64,000 bases of DNA from Plantactinospora sp. KBS50 (GTDB lineage: Bacteria; Actinomycetota; Actinomycetes; Mycobacteriales; Micromonosporaceae), in assembly GCF_002285795.1 (NCBI RefSeq), contig NZ_CP022961.1:4654001-4718000 (forward strand). The letters run 5' to 3'. Under the pieces are notes generated by a model that was not told the DNA's origin, did no database searches, and saw nothing but the letters and a program-made list of their open reading frames with translations. This document shows, in pieces, positions 1 through 8,565 of the stretch. The first letter of the stretch is position 1; the number at the start of each line of letters is the position of its first letter. A program made the position numbers and the translations under genes.

Positions 1-1
1 G

Positions 2-244
2 GAGATGCTGTTCCGCCAGGAGCACCGCGAGGACCTGGCCGCCGGGCTGCCGCCGCACGTCCGCGTCGCGCACAAGAACGGCTGGGTGCAGGGCGTACGG
101 CACGGCGCCGGGGTGGTTTTTCCCGACGACGCGCCCCCGTACGCCGTGGTGGCCTGCACCAGCACCGACCTGGCCGACGAGGCGTGCCGGCTGATCGCCC
201 GGATCTCCGCGGCGGTCTGGGCCGCCCGGCACCACCTGGCCTGA
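2..244 (+). CDS. Serine hydrolase (class A beta-lactamase-like), C-terminal fragment
   Basis: Only the last 80 or so residues lie in the window; the 5' end is upstream. The fragment has the strand VAHKNGW followed by GVRHGAGVVF and PYAVVACTST, the layout of the KTG-type strand and the following beta strands of class A beta-lactamase and D,D-peptidase-fold serine hydrolases. KNG would stand in for the KTG triad that lines the active site. The serine and SDN-type motifs are not visible, so substrate cannot be judged. It is followed 94 bases later on the same strand by an L-Ala-D/L-Glu epimerase and an NlpC/P60 endopeptidase, so a role in murein-peptide trimming is more likely than antibiotic resistance. 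This last point is inference from context. Confidence 0.6.
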   Translation, partial: EMLFRQEHREDLAAGLPPHVRVAHKNGWVQGVRHGAGVVFPDDAPPYAVVACTSTDLADEACRLIARISAAVWAARHHLA

Positions 245-338
245 GCGCCTCGACCCCGCATCACGACGCCGGGGCGCGCAGCACACCCGGGCGGGGCGAG
301 GGGCGGTTCGCCCAGGTCGACGACATAGGGTGCGCTAC

Positions 339-1457
339 ATGACGATCACGGCCGTACGCACCCACCGGCTGTCGGCGCCGCTGCACACCCCGTTCGTCAC
401 GGCGCTGCGCCGCACGAGCACGGTGGAGACGCTTGTGGTCGAGATCGTGGACGCCGACGGCCGGTCCGGCTTCGGCGAGGCCCCGCAGGTGTGGCAGGTG
501 ACCGGAGCCTCCATCGCCGGCGCCGAGGCGTGCGTGACCGACCAGCTCGCCCCGCGGATCGCCGGCCGCGACCCGGACGACCTGCTGGCCCGCTGCGCCG
601 AGGTGCGGCGCGCGGTCGCCGGAAACGAGGCCGCCAAGGGCGCCGTGGACACCGCGCTGCACGATCTGGCCGCGCGCCGGCTCGGCGTACCGCTGGTCCG
701 GCTGCTCGGCGGCACCCGCCGGCGGATACCGACCGACGTGACCCTGTCCGCCGGCGACGCGCCGGAACTGGCGACCACCGCCACGCGGCGGGTCGCCGAC
801 GGCTTCACCGTGCTCAAGCTGAAGGTGGGTACCGACGCCGCGGGGGACCTGGACCGGGTACGCGCCGTCCGGGCGGCCGTGGGCGGTGCCGTCCGGATCC
901 GGCTGGACGCGAACCAGGGCTGGAGCCCCCGCGAGGCGGTCCGGGTGATCCGCGGCATCGAGGACGCCGGGCTGGACGTGGAACTGGTCGAGCAGCCGGT
1001 CGCCCGGCGCGACATCGAGGGGCTGGCCTGGGTCAGCGACCGGGTCGACACCCCGATCCTGGCCGACGAGGCCGTCTTCGACGTACCGGACCTGGTCGAG
1101 GTGATCCGGCGCCGCGCGGCCGACATGGTCAACGTGAAGCTGGCCAAGTGCGGCGGCCTGAGCGCCGCCCGCACGCTGCTGGAGCTGGCGACCGCGCAGG
1201 GCATGGGCACCATGGTCGGCTCGATGATGGAAAGCCAGGTCGGGCTCGGCGCCGCGGCCAGCCTGGTCGGCGCGTACGGCACGAGCGCCGTTTCCGACCT
1301 GGACGCGGCGTGGTGGCTGGCCGCCACGCCGGTGCGGGGCGGCATCCGGTACGACGGGCCGGAGGTGGTGCTTCCCGACGCGCCCGGGTCGGGTATCACC
1401 GGCCTGGCCGGCGCCGGGGACCCCGCCGCCGGGCAGAGGTCCACCGAACAGACGTGA
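339..1457 (+). CDS. L-Ala-D/L-Glu (dipeptide) epimerase, enolase superfamily
   Basis: A 372-residue MR/MLE-type enolase-superfamily protein. The capping domain is followed by a barrel with all expected catalytic elements: LKLKVG (Lys160/Lys162, the K-x-K base pair), RLDANQGW (Asp190), ELVEQP (Glu218), LADEAVF (Asp243), which form the Mg2+ site, and VNVKLAKCGG (Lys267). The two-lysine arrangement and length match dipeptide epimerases such as YcjG/YkfB, which convert L-Ala-D-Glu released from murein into L-Ala-L-Glu. I chose ATG 339 because AGGG lies 8 bases upstream; an in-frame GTG at 330 overlaps that site. It sits between a serine hydrolase and an NlpC/P60 peptidase, as in peptide-recycling clusters. 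Substrate is inferred; related epimerases use other dipeptides. Confidence 0.85.
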   Translation: MTITAVRTHRLSAPLHTPFVTALRRTSTVETLVVEIVDADGRSGFGEAPQVWQVTGASIAGAEACVTDQLAPRIAGRDPDDLLARCAEVRRAVAGNEAAKGAVDTALHDLAARRLGVPLVRLLGGTRRRIPTDVTLSAGDAPELATTATRRVADGFTVLKLKVGTDAAGDLDRVRAVRAAVGGAVRIRLDANQGWSPREAVRVIRGIEDAGLDVELVEQPVARRDIEGLAWVSDRVDTPILADEAVFDVPDLVEVIRRRAADMVNVKLAKCGGLSAARTLLELATAQGMGTMVGSMMESQVGLGAAASLVGAYGTSAVSDLDAAWWLAATPVRGGIRYDGPEVVLPDAPGSGITGLAGAGDPAAGQRSTEQT

Positions 1458-1542
1458 CGGAAGTAAGCATCAGCATGTTGCCCCGCACCGAGACCCTTCG
1501 TAGGGTCGCGGTCAGGCACCGGAAAGGAAGGCGGTACGGGTC

Positions 1543-2468
1543 GTGACGCTCCAACCCGGCCAGGAGGCCGTCGTCCACGTCGCCGTCGCCACCCTGTGGA
1601 CCCGGCCGGAGGCCGTCCGCGCGGTCGATGCGCCGGCGCTGGCCAACCGGACCGACATCCGCGGCTGGATCGCCGCCATGAACACCGATCAGCAGGTGGG
1701 CGACTGCGTGCTCAGCCAGCTCCTGCTCGGCGAACGGGTGCTGGTACGCCAGGTCCGCCCGGACGGCTGGGTGCACGTGCTGGCGCTGGAGCAACCCGCC
1801 GCCAAACTGGACCCGCGGGGCTACCCCGGCTGGCTGCCGGCCGACCAGTTGGCCCCGGCGGAGCCCGATCGGGACGACGAGCCGGACAACCGGCTCGTCG
1901 TCGACACCACGGCCACGGTGCTGCACGCCAGCCCCGACGGGCCGCCGGTGCTGCCGGGCGTGATGCTCGGCACCCGGCTGGCCGTGGCCGGTCCGGCCCG
2001 GGACGGCTGGCGCCCGGTCCACGTTCCGGGCCGGACGGATCCGCTCTGGGCCGTCGATGCCCACCTGGCCCCGGACCGGACCATCTACCGAGCGCCGTCG
2101 AGGCGCTCGACGTGGCCTGCCGGCTCCGGAACGTGCGGTACATCTGGGGCGGCGTCTCGACGTACGGGATCGACTGCTCCGGGCTGGTGCACCTGGCCTG
2201 GCGGCGGCTCGGCGTCCGGCTTCCCCGGGACGCCGACGACCAGGCCGCCGCGACCACCCCGCTGGAACTGGGCGAGGAGCGGCCCGGCGACCTCTACCTG
2301 TTCGCCCGGCCCGGCCGCAAGATCCACCACATCGGCATCGTCACCGCGCGGGCCGGCAGCGGTGGGCCGCGGCGGATGCTGCACGCCTGCTACAACCTGC
2401 GCCGGGTGGTCGAGGAGCCGCTGCCGGCCGAACGCAACGCGACCCTGGTGGGCGTACACCGGGTCTGA
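1543..2468 (+). CDS. NlpC/P60 endopeptidase with N-terminal SH3b domains (YkfC-like), apparent frameshift
   Basis: The first 180 codons (GTG 1543, preceded by GGAAAGGAAGG) encode two SH3b-like domains; the motif GYPGWLPADQL is typical of YkfC. The catalytic half is in the -1 frame: GGVSTYGIDCSGLV (Cys about 212), KIHHIGIV (catalytic His) and a third polar residue near HACYN. The two halves join near 2081-2092. One extra C after GGACC at 2082 gives a continuous 308-residue protein reading ...DRTHLPSAVEAL... The full span is 926 bases, exactly one short of a codon multiple. YkfC enzymes cleave gamma-D-Glu-L-diamino-acid bonds in murein peptides, which would feed the upstream epimerase. Either this is a sequence error or the gene is broken. 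Without repair the first frame runs on to about 2556 and loses the catalytic domain. Confidence 0.8.
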
Positions 2469-2506
2469 CCCGGGGCGGCTCCGGGGCGGCTCCGGCGCGG
2501 GGCCGG

Positions 2507-3505
2507 TCAGTGGCTGGCGCCCGTCAGCTCCCGGCGGCGGTCCCGGGACGACTTGATCATGCTGGCCACCGTGGCCGCCACCAGCGTGCCGATGATCACG
2601 CAGAGCGAGAGCCAGATCGGCACGTGCGGCGCCCACTGCACCGGCCGGCCGGCGTTGACGAACGGCAGGTTGTTCTCCGCGAGCGCCTCCAGCATCAGCT
2701 TCACGCCGATGAAGCCGAGCACCACGGCCAGCCCGATGGTGAGGTACACCAGCCGGTCCAGCAGGCCGCCGATCAGGAAGTAGAGCTGCCGCAGCCCCAT
2801 CAGCGCGAAGACGTTCGCGGCGAAGACCAGGTACGACTCCTCGGTGATCCCGAAGATCGCGGGAATGGAGTCCAGGGCGAAGATCAGGTCGGTGGTGCCG
2901 ATCGCGATCATCACGACGAGCATCGGGGTGAACAGCCGCCGCCCGTTCTCCCGGGTCATCAGGTGCCCGCCGGCGAAGTCGCGGCTGAGCGGCAGCGCCC
3001 GCCGGCTCCACCGGATCACGATGTTCTCCTGGAACTCGTCCTCGTCCGGCTCGCCCTGACGCAGGAAGTTCACCGCGGTGTAGATGAGGAACCCGCCGAA
3101 GATGTAGAACACCCAGGAGAACTGGGAGATCAGCGCGGCGCCCGCGGCGATGAACCCGCCGCGCATCACCAGCGCCAGCACGATGCCGATCAGCAGCACC
3201 TTCTGCTGGAACTGCCGGGGTACGGCGAACCGTCCCATGATGATGATGAAGACGAACAGGTTGTCCACCGACAGGCTGTACTCGGTGAGCCATCCCGTGT
3301 AGAACTCGACCGCCGGGGTCGAGCCCTCGAACAGCCACAGCCCGCCGCCGAAGGCCAGCGCCAGCAGGACGTAGAGGGTGACCCAGAGCGTGCACTCGCG
3401 GATCGTTGGCTCGTGCGGTCGGCGGCCGATGATGACGAGATCGATGATGAGCACCGCCGTCAACACGACGAGGGTGACCGCCCACAACCCTGCAGACACG
3501 TTCAA
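2507..3505 (-). CDS. TerC family integral membrane protein (probable Mn2+ exporter)
   Basis: About 332 residues with roughly nine hydrophobic segments. It carries the two TerC signature acidic motifs inside membrane helices, LSVDNLFVFI and ALDSIPAIFG, and a hydrophilic loop with EPDEDEFQE. TerC/Alx/MeeF-type proteins export Mn2+, and several load Mn into secreted enzymes; older tellurite-resistance annotations come from the family name. I chose TTG 3505 because GGAGG lies 6 bases upstream; GTG 3499 is 12 bases away and remains possible. A yybP-ykoY riboswitch lies in the 5' leader (3590-3711), which strongly supports a manganese role. The reading frame continues open upstream through the riboswitch, but that part does not look coding. 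Confidence 0.88.
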   Translation of the reverse strand: MNVSAGLWAVTLVVLTAVLIIDLVIIGRRPHEPTIRECTLWVTLYVLLALAFGGGLWLFEGSTPAVEFYTGWLTEYSLSVDNLFVFIIIMGRFAVPRQFQQKVLLIGIVLALVMRGGFIAAGAALISQFSWVFYIFGGFLIYTAVNFLRQGEPDEDEFQENIVIRWSRRALPLSRDFAGGHLMTRENGRRLFTPMLVVMIAIGTTDLIFALDSIPAIFGITEESYLVFAANVFALMGLRQLYFLIGGLLDRLVYLTIGLAVVLGFIGVKLMLEALAENNLPFVNAGRPVQWAPHVPIWLSLCVIIGTLVAATVASMIKSSRDRRRELTGASH

Positions 3506-3589
3506 TGCATTCCTCCGGCAGGCACGTCCCGTCACGCGGGCGGCACCGGAGACCGGCACCGAGGCGTGACGCGTTCGGTGGTGACTGTC

Positions 3590-3711
3590 GGAGGTCTCTT
3601 CCATCGCTGACCCGCTGGAGACGGGCCGGCGATCGACGGCGCCGGGCTCGAACCGAACGTTCCGGTGCGAGACCGTGCTGACGACACCGCCGCAGGGGAA
3701 TACTCCCCTCC
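3590..3711 (-). promoter_or_regulatory. yybP-ykoY (Mn2+-sensing) riboswitch upstream of the terC-like gene
   Basis: Read on the minus strand, the leader starts GGAGGGGAGTA (3711-3701), has CGTCAGCA in the middle (3683-3676), and ends GAGACCTCC (3598-3590). GGAGG at the 5' end pairs with CCTCC at the 3' end to close P1. GGGGAGUA, CGUCAnCA and GAGACC are the invariant blocks of RF00080, which bind Mn2+ in facing loops. It ends 84 bases before the TerC start codon, enough room for an expression platform. In this family ligand binding turns expression on. The motif match is seen; ligand and effect come from the family. Confidence 0.85.
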
Positions 3712-3866
3712 GCCGACCATTGTTGCCCATGGAGGCGGGTCGGCGCGACCGGGGCATGACGTAGTAATGATGAAGACTTGCCGCAAGGCATCCTAGGAGG
3801 CTGGGCTTTTGACGGGATCGTCGACCCGGTTCACCGGGGCGACGGCGGCCGTGCGACGCTGTCGGC

Positions 3867-4160
3867 ATGGTGCTGGAGGTGGCGTTGATCGACGTACGGC
3901 CCGGGAGCGAGGACGCGTTCGCCGCCGCGTACGCCGAGGGACACCGGGTGCTCGCGGGCACCCCCGGATGCCGGTCGGTGCGGATGACCCGGGGCATCGA
4001 GTCGCCGTCGCGGTTCGTGCTGCTGGTCGAGTGGGACTCGGTGAAGGACCACGAGGACAACTTCCGCGGCACCGACCGCTACACCACCTGGCGTTCGCTG
4101 ATCGGCCCCTACTTCGCCCAGCCGCCGCGGGTGGAGCACTTCACCGACGTGCCGGCCTGA
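3867..4160 (+). CDS. Antibiotic biosynthesis monooxygenase (ABM) fold protein
   Basis: A 97-residue single-domain protein of the dimeric alpha-beta barrel (ABM) superfamily: an N-terminal strand LEVALIDVRPGSEDAFAAAY, then GCRSVRMTRG, RFVLLVEWDSVKDHE and a C-terminal FTDVP. Such proteins include cofactor-free monooxygenases and haem-degrading enzymes, but many are uncharacterised; no catalytic residue can be assigned here. The usual haem-ligand pattern of IsdG/MhuD is not evident. It stands alone, convergent with uvrB (ends 31 bases apart) and divergent from the TerC riboswitch leader. A CCCCG...CGGGG hairpin just after the stop (4161-4178) could terminate it. Confidence 0.75.
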   Translation: MVLEVALIDVRPGSEDAFAAAYAEGHRVLAGTPGCRSVRMTRGIESPSRFVLLVEWDSVKDHEDNFRGTDRYTTWRSLIGPYFAQPPRVEHFTDVPA

Positions 4161-4190
4161 CCCCGCCCGGCCGGGGCGTCGACGCGGACC

Positions 4191-6293
4191 CTAGGCGACG
4201 CCCGCGACGTCCATCCCGCGCAGTTCCTTCTTGAGCTCCGCGACCTCGTCCCGGATCCGTGCGGCGAGCTCGAACTGCAGTTCCCGGGCCGCGGCCAGCA
4301 TCTGGTCGTTCAGCTCCTGGATGAGCTGCGCCAGATCGGCCCGGGCCATGCCGGCCCGGGACGGCGTGCCGGCGGCCGACCGGCTGCGGGTCTCCTTGAC
4401 CGGCGCCTTCCCCCGGGACAGCTGCCGGGCCGCGCCGCCGACGGTGGTCCGCTCGGTGTCCTCGGCCTCCCGGTAGATGTCGTCGAGGATGTCGTGGATC
4501 TTCTTCCGCAGCGGCTGCGGGCTGATCCCGTTGGCCTCGTTGTGCGCGATCTGCTTGGCACGCCGCCGGTTGGTCTCCTCGATCGCGGCGGCCATCGACG
4601 GGGTGACCTTGTCCGCGTACATGTGCACCTGGCCGGAGACGTTGCGGGCGGCCCGCCCGATCGTCTGGATGAGCGACCGGCCGCTGCGCAGGAAGCCCTC
4701 CTTGTCCGCGTCGAGGATCGCCACCAGCGACACCTCGGGCAGGTCCAGGCCCTCCCGCAGCAGGTTGATGCCGACCAGCACGTCGTAGTCGCCCTTGCGC
4801 AGCTCCCGCAGCAGCTCGACCCGGCGCAGCGTGTCCACCTCGGAGTGCAGGTAGCGCACCCGGATGCCGTGTTCGAGGAGGTAGTCGGACAGATCCTCGG
4901 CCATCTTCTTGGTCAACGTGGTGACCAGCACCCGCTCGTCCCGCTCGGTGCGCAGTTTGATCTCGTGCATGAGATCGTCGATCTGGCCCCGGGTGGGCTT
5001 GACCACCACCTCCGGGTCCACCAGGCCGGTCGGGCGGATCACCTGCTCGACGTACTCCCCGCCGGACTGTTCCAGCTCCCACGAGCCGGGGGTCGCGGAG
5101 AGGAAGACCATCTGGCCGACCCGGTCCAGGAACTCGTCGAAGCGCAGCGGCCGGTTGTCGGCCGCGCTGGGCAGCCGGAAGCCGTGCTCGATCAGCATCC
5201 GCTTGCGGGACGCGTCGCCCTCGTACATGCCGCCGATCTGGGACACCGTCTGGTGCGACTCGTCGATGACCGTGAGGAAGTCGTCCGGGAAGTAGTCGAG
5301 CAGGCAGTGCGGCGGGTCACCGGGCGAACGCCCGTCGATGTGCATCGAGTAGTTCTCGATGCCCGAACAGAACCCGACCTGGCGCATCATCTCGACGTCG
5401 TACGTCGTGCGCATCCGCAACCGCTGGGCCTCCAGCAGCTTGTTCTGCCGCTCCAGCTCGGCCAGCCGCTCGGCCAGCTCGGTCTCGATGCCGGCGATCG
5501 CCCGTTCCATCCGCTCCGGGCCGGCCGCGTAGTGCGTCGCCGGGAAGATCAGCAGGCCGTTGGTCTCCCGGATCACCTCGCCGGTCAGCGGGTGCAGATA
5601 GTAGAGCTTCTCCACCTCGTCACCGAAGAACTCGATCCGCACCGCCAGTTCCTCGTACGCCGGGATGATCTCCAGCGTGTCACCCCGGACCCGGAACGTC
5701 CCCCGCTGGAACGCCATGTCGTTGCGGGTGTACTGGATGTCGACCAGCCGGCGGAGCAGCTTGTCCCGCTCGATCTCCTGGCCCACCACGACCCGGGCCG
5801 CCCGGTCGAGGTACTCCTCCGGGGTGCCCAGGCCGTAGATCGCCGAGACGGTCGCCACCACCACCACGTCCCGCCGGGTGAGCAGGGACATCGTCGCCTT
5901 GTGCCGCAACCGCTCCACCTCCTCGTTGATCGAGGAGTCCTTCTCGATGTAGGTGTCGGTCTGCGGGATGTACGCCTCGGGCTGGTAGTAGTCGTAGTAC
6001 GAGACGAAGTATTCGACCGCGTTGTGCGGCAGCAGCTCGGCGAACTCCTTCGCCAACTGCGCGCAGAGGGTCTTGTTGGGCGCCAGTACCAGGGTGGGCC
6101 GCTGCAACCGCTCGACCAGCCACGCGGTCGTGGCGCTCTTGCCGGTGCCGGTCGCGCCCAGCAGGACCGCGTGCCGGTCGCCGCGGCGCACCCGCCGCTC
6201 CAGCTCGGCGATCGCGGTCGGCTGGTCTCCGGACGGCTGGAACTCGCTGATGACCTGGAACCGGCCGTCCAGCCGTGGGATCTCGATCGCCAT
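4191..6293 (-). CDS. uvrB: Excinuclease ABC subunit B
   Basis: The 700-residue UvrB of nucleotide excision repair, the helicase-like subunit that probes DNA damage handed over by UvrA and recruits UvrC. Visible motifs in order: Walker A GATGTGKS (46-53), the beta-hairpin region [19 protein letters not shown], the DExx box VIDESH, the helicase motifs [17 protein letters not shown] and QTIGRAARN, and a C-terminal UVR coiled-coil (about 655-692) ending AELKKELRG that contacts UvrC. Length matches the family. I chose ATG 6293, which gives the usual start [12 protein letters not shown]; the frame is open further upstream without similarity. I saw no convincing LexA box in the leader. Convergent with the ABM gene. 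Confidence 0.97.
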   Translation of the reverse strand: MAIEIPRLDGRFQVISEFQPSGDQPTAIAELERRVRRGDRHAVLLGATGTGKSATTAWLVERLQRPTLVLAPNKTLCAQLAKEFAELLPHNAVEYFVSYYDYYQPEAYIPQTDTYIEKDSSINEEVERLRHKATMSLLTRRDVVVVATVSAIYGLGTPEEYLDRAARVVVGQEIERDKLLRRLVDIQYTRNDMAFQRGTFRVRGDTLEIIPAYEELAVRIEFFGDEVEKLYYLHPLTGEVIRETNGLLIFPATHYAAGPERMERAIAGIETELAERLAELERQNKLLEAQRLRMRTTYDVEMMRQVGFCSGIENYSMHIDGRSPGDPPHCLLDYFPDDFLTVIDESHQTVSQIGGMYEGDASRKRMLIEHGFRLPSAADNRPLRFDEFLDRVGQMVFLSATPGSWELEQSGGEYVEQVIRPTGLVDPEVVVKPTRGQIDDLMHEIKLRTERDERVLVTTLTKKMAEDLSDYLLEHGIRVRYLHSEVDTLRRVELLRELRKGDYDVLVGINLLREGLDLPEVSLVAILDADKEGFLRSGRSLIQTIGRAARNVSGQVHMYADKVTPSMAAAIEETNRRRAKQIAHNEANGISPQPLRKKIHDILDDIYREAEDTERTTVGGAARQLSRGKAPVKETRSRSAAGTPSRAGMARADLAQLIQELNDQMLAAARELQFELAARIRDEVAELKKELRGMDVAGVA

Positions 6294-6368
6294 GCCGTCA
6301 ACGGTACGCCGGGGCACCGACAGGTTCGGCCGACGACCAGGGGTGAGCGATCGGCGTCGATAATGCCA

Positions 6369-6397
6369 TTGTGTGCCCGAGATCACCGCGCTACGGT
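6369..6397 (+). promoter_or_regulatory. Candidate sigma-70-type promoter upstream of the secreted protein at 6574
   Basis: TTGTGT (6369-6374), a 17-base spacer and TACGGT (6392-6397) form a reasonable -35/-10 pair on the plus strand, in one of the few AT-richer stretches between uvrB and the next gene. Transcription would begin near 6404, about 170 bases before the ATG at 6574. A short stem GGCGCT/AGCGCC (6523-6548) followed by CTTTTCT lies inside this leader and could end a short RNA. Prediction only. Confidence 0.35.
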
Positions 6398-6573
6398 TTT
6401 ATGGTAGGCCGCTCGCGGCGGCCGACGGGTGGTTGACCGGACCCGCACAGGTGTCCGCGCCATCCGTGCGCAGGGTTGCTGCCCCGTCCATGACGGCGAG
6501 CGCACCCGTGTGGTCGCGCTGAGGCGCTGACCGGCCGCCGCGAGCGCCCTTTTCTGATCACCCGTCGCTGATC

Positions 6574-8355
6574 ATGGCAACCCGGGCGTCACCTCCGCCC
6601 CGGCTGCACCGTTGCACACCCGTGAGGACGAGCGCCCCCGCCGCGGTTCGCCGCCGGCCCGTCACCCTGGCGCTGTTGACCTGCCTTGCCGTCGCCTCGG
6701 GCGCCGGTCTCGCGGTCGGTCTGGCCGCCCCGGCACCCCCGACCGACCAGGACAGCACCCGGCCGCTGACCGCCGCCGAGGGTCGCCGGCTGGCCGCCAT
6801 GTGGACCACCAACCTGCGCGACGGCGCCGTGACCGTACGCGCCACCCTGGACCGGTCCGGCACGCTGACCCGGGTCGGCGGCTGGGTGGACTGGCGCCGG
6901 CAGATCGCGTACCTGGCGATCGACGGCGCGGGCGCCGGCACCGACCGCGGCCTGCTCCAGGCCCTGCCCGGGGTGGTCGCCAGCCGGCCGTCGGTCGGCG
7001 GCACCGCCGGCGGCACGGGGTTGCCCCCGGCGGTGCCGCCCGCCGACGGCTGGCGGATCCGCCGCGCCGAGTCGGCCACCCGGGACCTGGACGCCCTGCT
7101 CACCCTGCTGTTCGGGCTGGCCGCCGACCGCGACGGCGCGCAGGCCCTGACCCGGGCGCCGGCGCGCTGGCTGAACCCCGACCAGATCGGCGGGCTGCCG
7201 GTGGACGTGCTGATCGGGCCGGCCCTGCCGGCGGTGCCCACCCCACCCGGCACGACCGGCACGGGCGGCACCGTGGCCGCCGGTGAGACCGACGACGCCG
7301 GGCAGTCGGGTGCCGGCACGGCCCCCGGCGACGGCACGGCCCCCGGCGACGGCACGGCCCCCGGCGACGGCACGGCCCTCGGCGACGGTCCGGCCCCGGG
7401 TGACGGCACGGCGGCCGGCCGTACCGGGTCGGCGAGCGCCACCGGGGCCCGCGACCCCGGCGACCCGAAGGCGTTGGGCGGCGTGATCCGGTACTGGCTG
7501 GACCGGGACGCCCGGCTGCACCGGTTCGAGGCCACGCTGCCCGGCGCGGTCCCGGTCCGCGCCGACCTCGACCGGCCGGCCGACCCGAAGAAGATCAAGA
7601 TCAACGCCATCGACGCGCTCGGCGGCGATCCGGTACGGCCCCGTGCGGTCACCGACGCGGAGGCGGACCGGCTGGCCCGGATGCCCCGGGTCGACCGCAG
7701 CCGGGGCGGGGCCCGGGTCACGCTCACGCTGCCCGGCGGGTCCAACACCGAGCTACGCGGCAGCGGCTGGATCGACTGGCGCCGGGCGACGGCGTACCTG
7801 AGCCTCACCGAGGCGGCCGGCCGGGTGCCGCCGGCGCTGATCCGGGCCGACGCGACCGGGGTGGCCCGCCGGGAGGATCCGGCCGGCAGCACCGCGACCG
7901 GCAGCACCGCGTCCGGCGGCACCGGCAGAAGCACCGGCAGAGGCGCCAGCCGTGCCACCGACCCGCCCGGCTGGCAGGCACCGCCGCTGCCCTCGCCCAG
8001 GGACGGCTGGAGTACGGCCAGTTGGCTGGAGCGCGCCGACGACGGCGGCGAACTGGACCTGGAACTCCTGCTCAGCGAGGCACTGGCCGCCGGGCGGCGG
8101 ACCGGTTGGGAGGTGCCCACGGTGCGCGCCGCGGCGGTCTGGCTGCGCTCCGAAACGCTGCGCGGACGGCAGCTCACGGTGTTCGAGGTGCCCAAGCCGG
8201 CCGAGGCGGGCGCGCCGCCGGGCGGCGCCCGGCTGCGGTACTGGATCGACTCCAACGGCGGGCTGCGCCGGCTGGAGCTGCGTACCCGCACCGGCGCCTT
8301 CGCCCAGCTCGATGTGGCGCCGGGTCCGGTGCCCTGGCTGCCGGCCGTGCCGTAG
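6574..8355 (+). CDS. Secreted or membrane-anchored protein with internally duplicated domain, function unknown
   Basis: A 593-residue protein not matched to a characterised family. Residues about 28-52 (VTLALLTCLAVASGAGLAVGL) form a single hydrophobic segment, so it is likely exported or anchored with a short cytoplasmic tail. The rest is a tandem duplication: each half begins with a GGWVDWRRQIAYLAI / GSGWIDWRRATAYLSL core and ends with GGVIRYWLDRDARLHRFE / GGARLRYWIDSNGGLRRLEL. The first half holds a low-complexity linker with three to four APGDGT repeats (7318-7400), the second a GSTATGSTASGGTG linker. The two-fold layout recalls LppX/LprG-like lipid-carrier lipoproteins, but there is no lipobox. 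The start is uncertain: ATG 6574 has no strong ribosome-binding site. It stands alone between uvrB and coaE. Confidence 0.7.
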   Translation: MATRASPPPRLHRCTPVRTSAPAAVRRRPVTLALLTCLAVASGAGLAVGLAAPAPPTDQDSTRPLTAAEGRRLAAMWTTNLRDGAVTVRATLDRSGTLTRVGGWVDWRRQIAYLAIDGAGAGTDRGLLQALPGVVASRPSVGGTAGGTGLPPAVPPADGWRIRRAESATRDLDALLTLLFGLAADRDGAQALTRAPARWLNPDQIGGLPVDVLIGPALPAVPTPPGTTGTGGTVAAGETDDAGQSGAGTAPGDGTAPGDGTAPGDGTALGDGPAPGDGTAAGRTGSASATGARDPGDPKALGGVIRYWLDRDARLHRFEATLPGAVPVRADLDRPADPKKIKINAIDALGGDPVRPRAVTDAEADRLARMPRVDRSRGGARVTLTLPGGSNTELRGSGWIDWRRATAYLSLTEAAGRVPPALIRADATGVARREDPAGSTATGSTASGGTGRSTGRGASRATDPPGWQAPPLPSPRDGWSTASWLERADDGGELDLELLLSEALAAGRRTGWEVPTVRAAAVWLRSETLRGRQLTVFEVPKPAEAGAPPGGARLRYWIDSNGGLRRLELRTRTGAFAQLDVAPGPVPWLPAVP

Positions 8356-8386
8356 CGCGGGCATCCCGGCACCGGCCATCCGGGTG

Positions 8387-8435
8387 CCGGGCACCGGGCA
8401 CCGGGCACCGGGCACCGGGCACCGGGCACCGGGCA
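8387..8435. repeat. Seven tandem copies of a 7-base unit (CCGGGCA)
   Basis: Seven perfect head-to-tail copies of CCGGGCA lie in the gap between the secreted protein (stop 8355) and the 3' end of coaE (8566). Both genes end here, so the repeat is in convergent 3' sequence and breaks no gene. Looser CCGGCA/CCGGGTGCCGGGCA copies precede it. A repeat with a unit not divisible by 3 suggests slipped-strand expansion under no coding constraint. Confidence 0.9.
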
Positions 8436-8565
8436 CCGCAGCATCAGCAAATCCGAGCGCGGGCGTCCTAGACATCCCGAGCGCCAGGCATCCCGGGCGC
8501 CGGGGATTCCGGCGGCCGGCCCGGCCGGTGCACCGCACGGGGCGCGGGGCGTTGCGCCCCGGCGG

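Noticed and set aside
2469-2556. NlpC/P60 frame continuing beyond 2468
   Set aside because: The unshifted frame runs on to 2556 only as an artefact of the apparent frameshift; the catalytic domain ends at 2468.
6294-6573. LexA box upstream of uvrB
   Set aside because: I looked for a GAAC-N4-GTTC-type dyad in the leader and saw none that was convincing.
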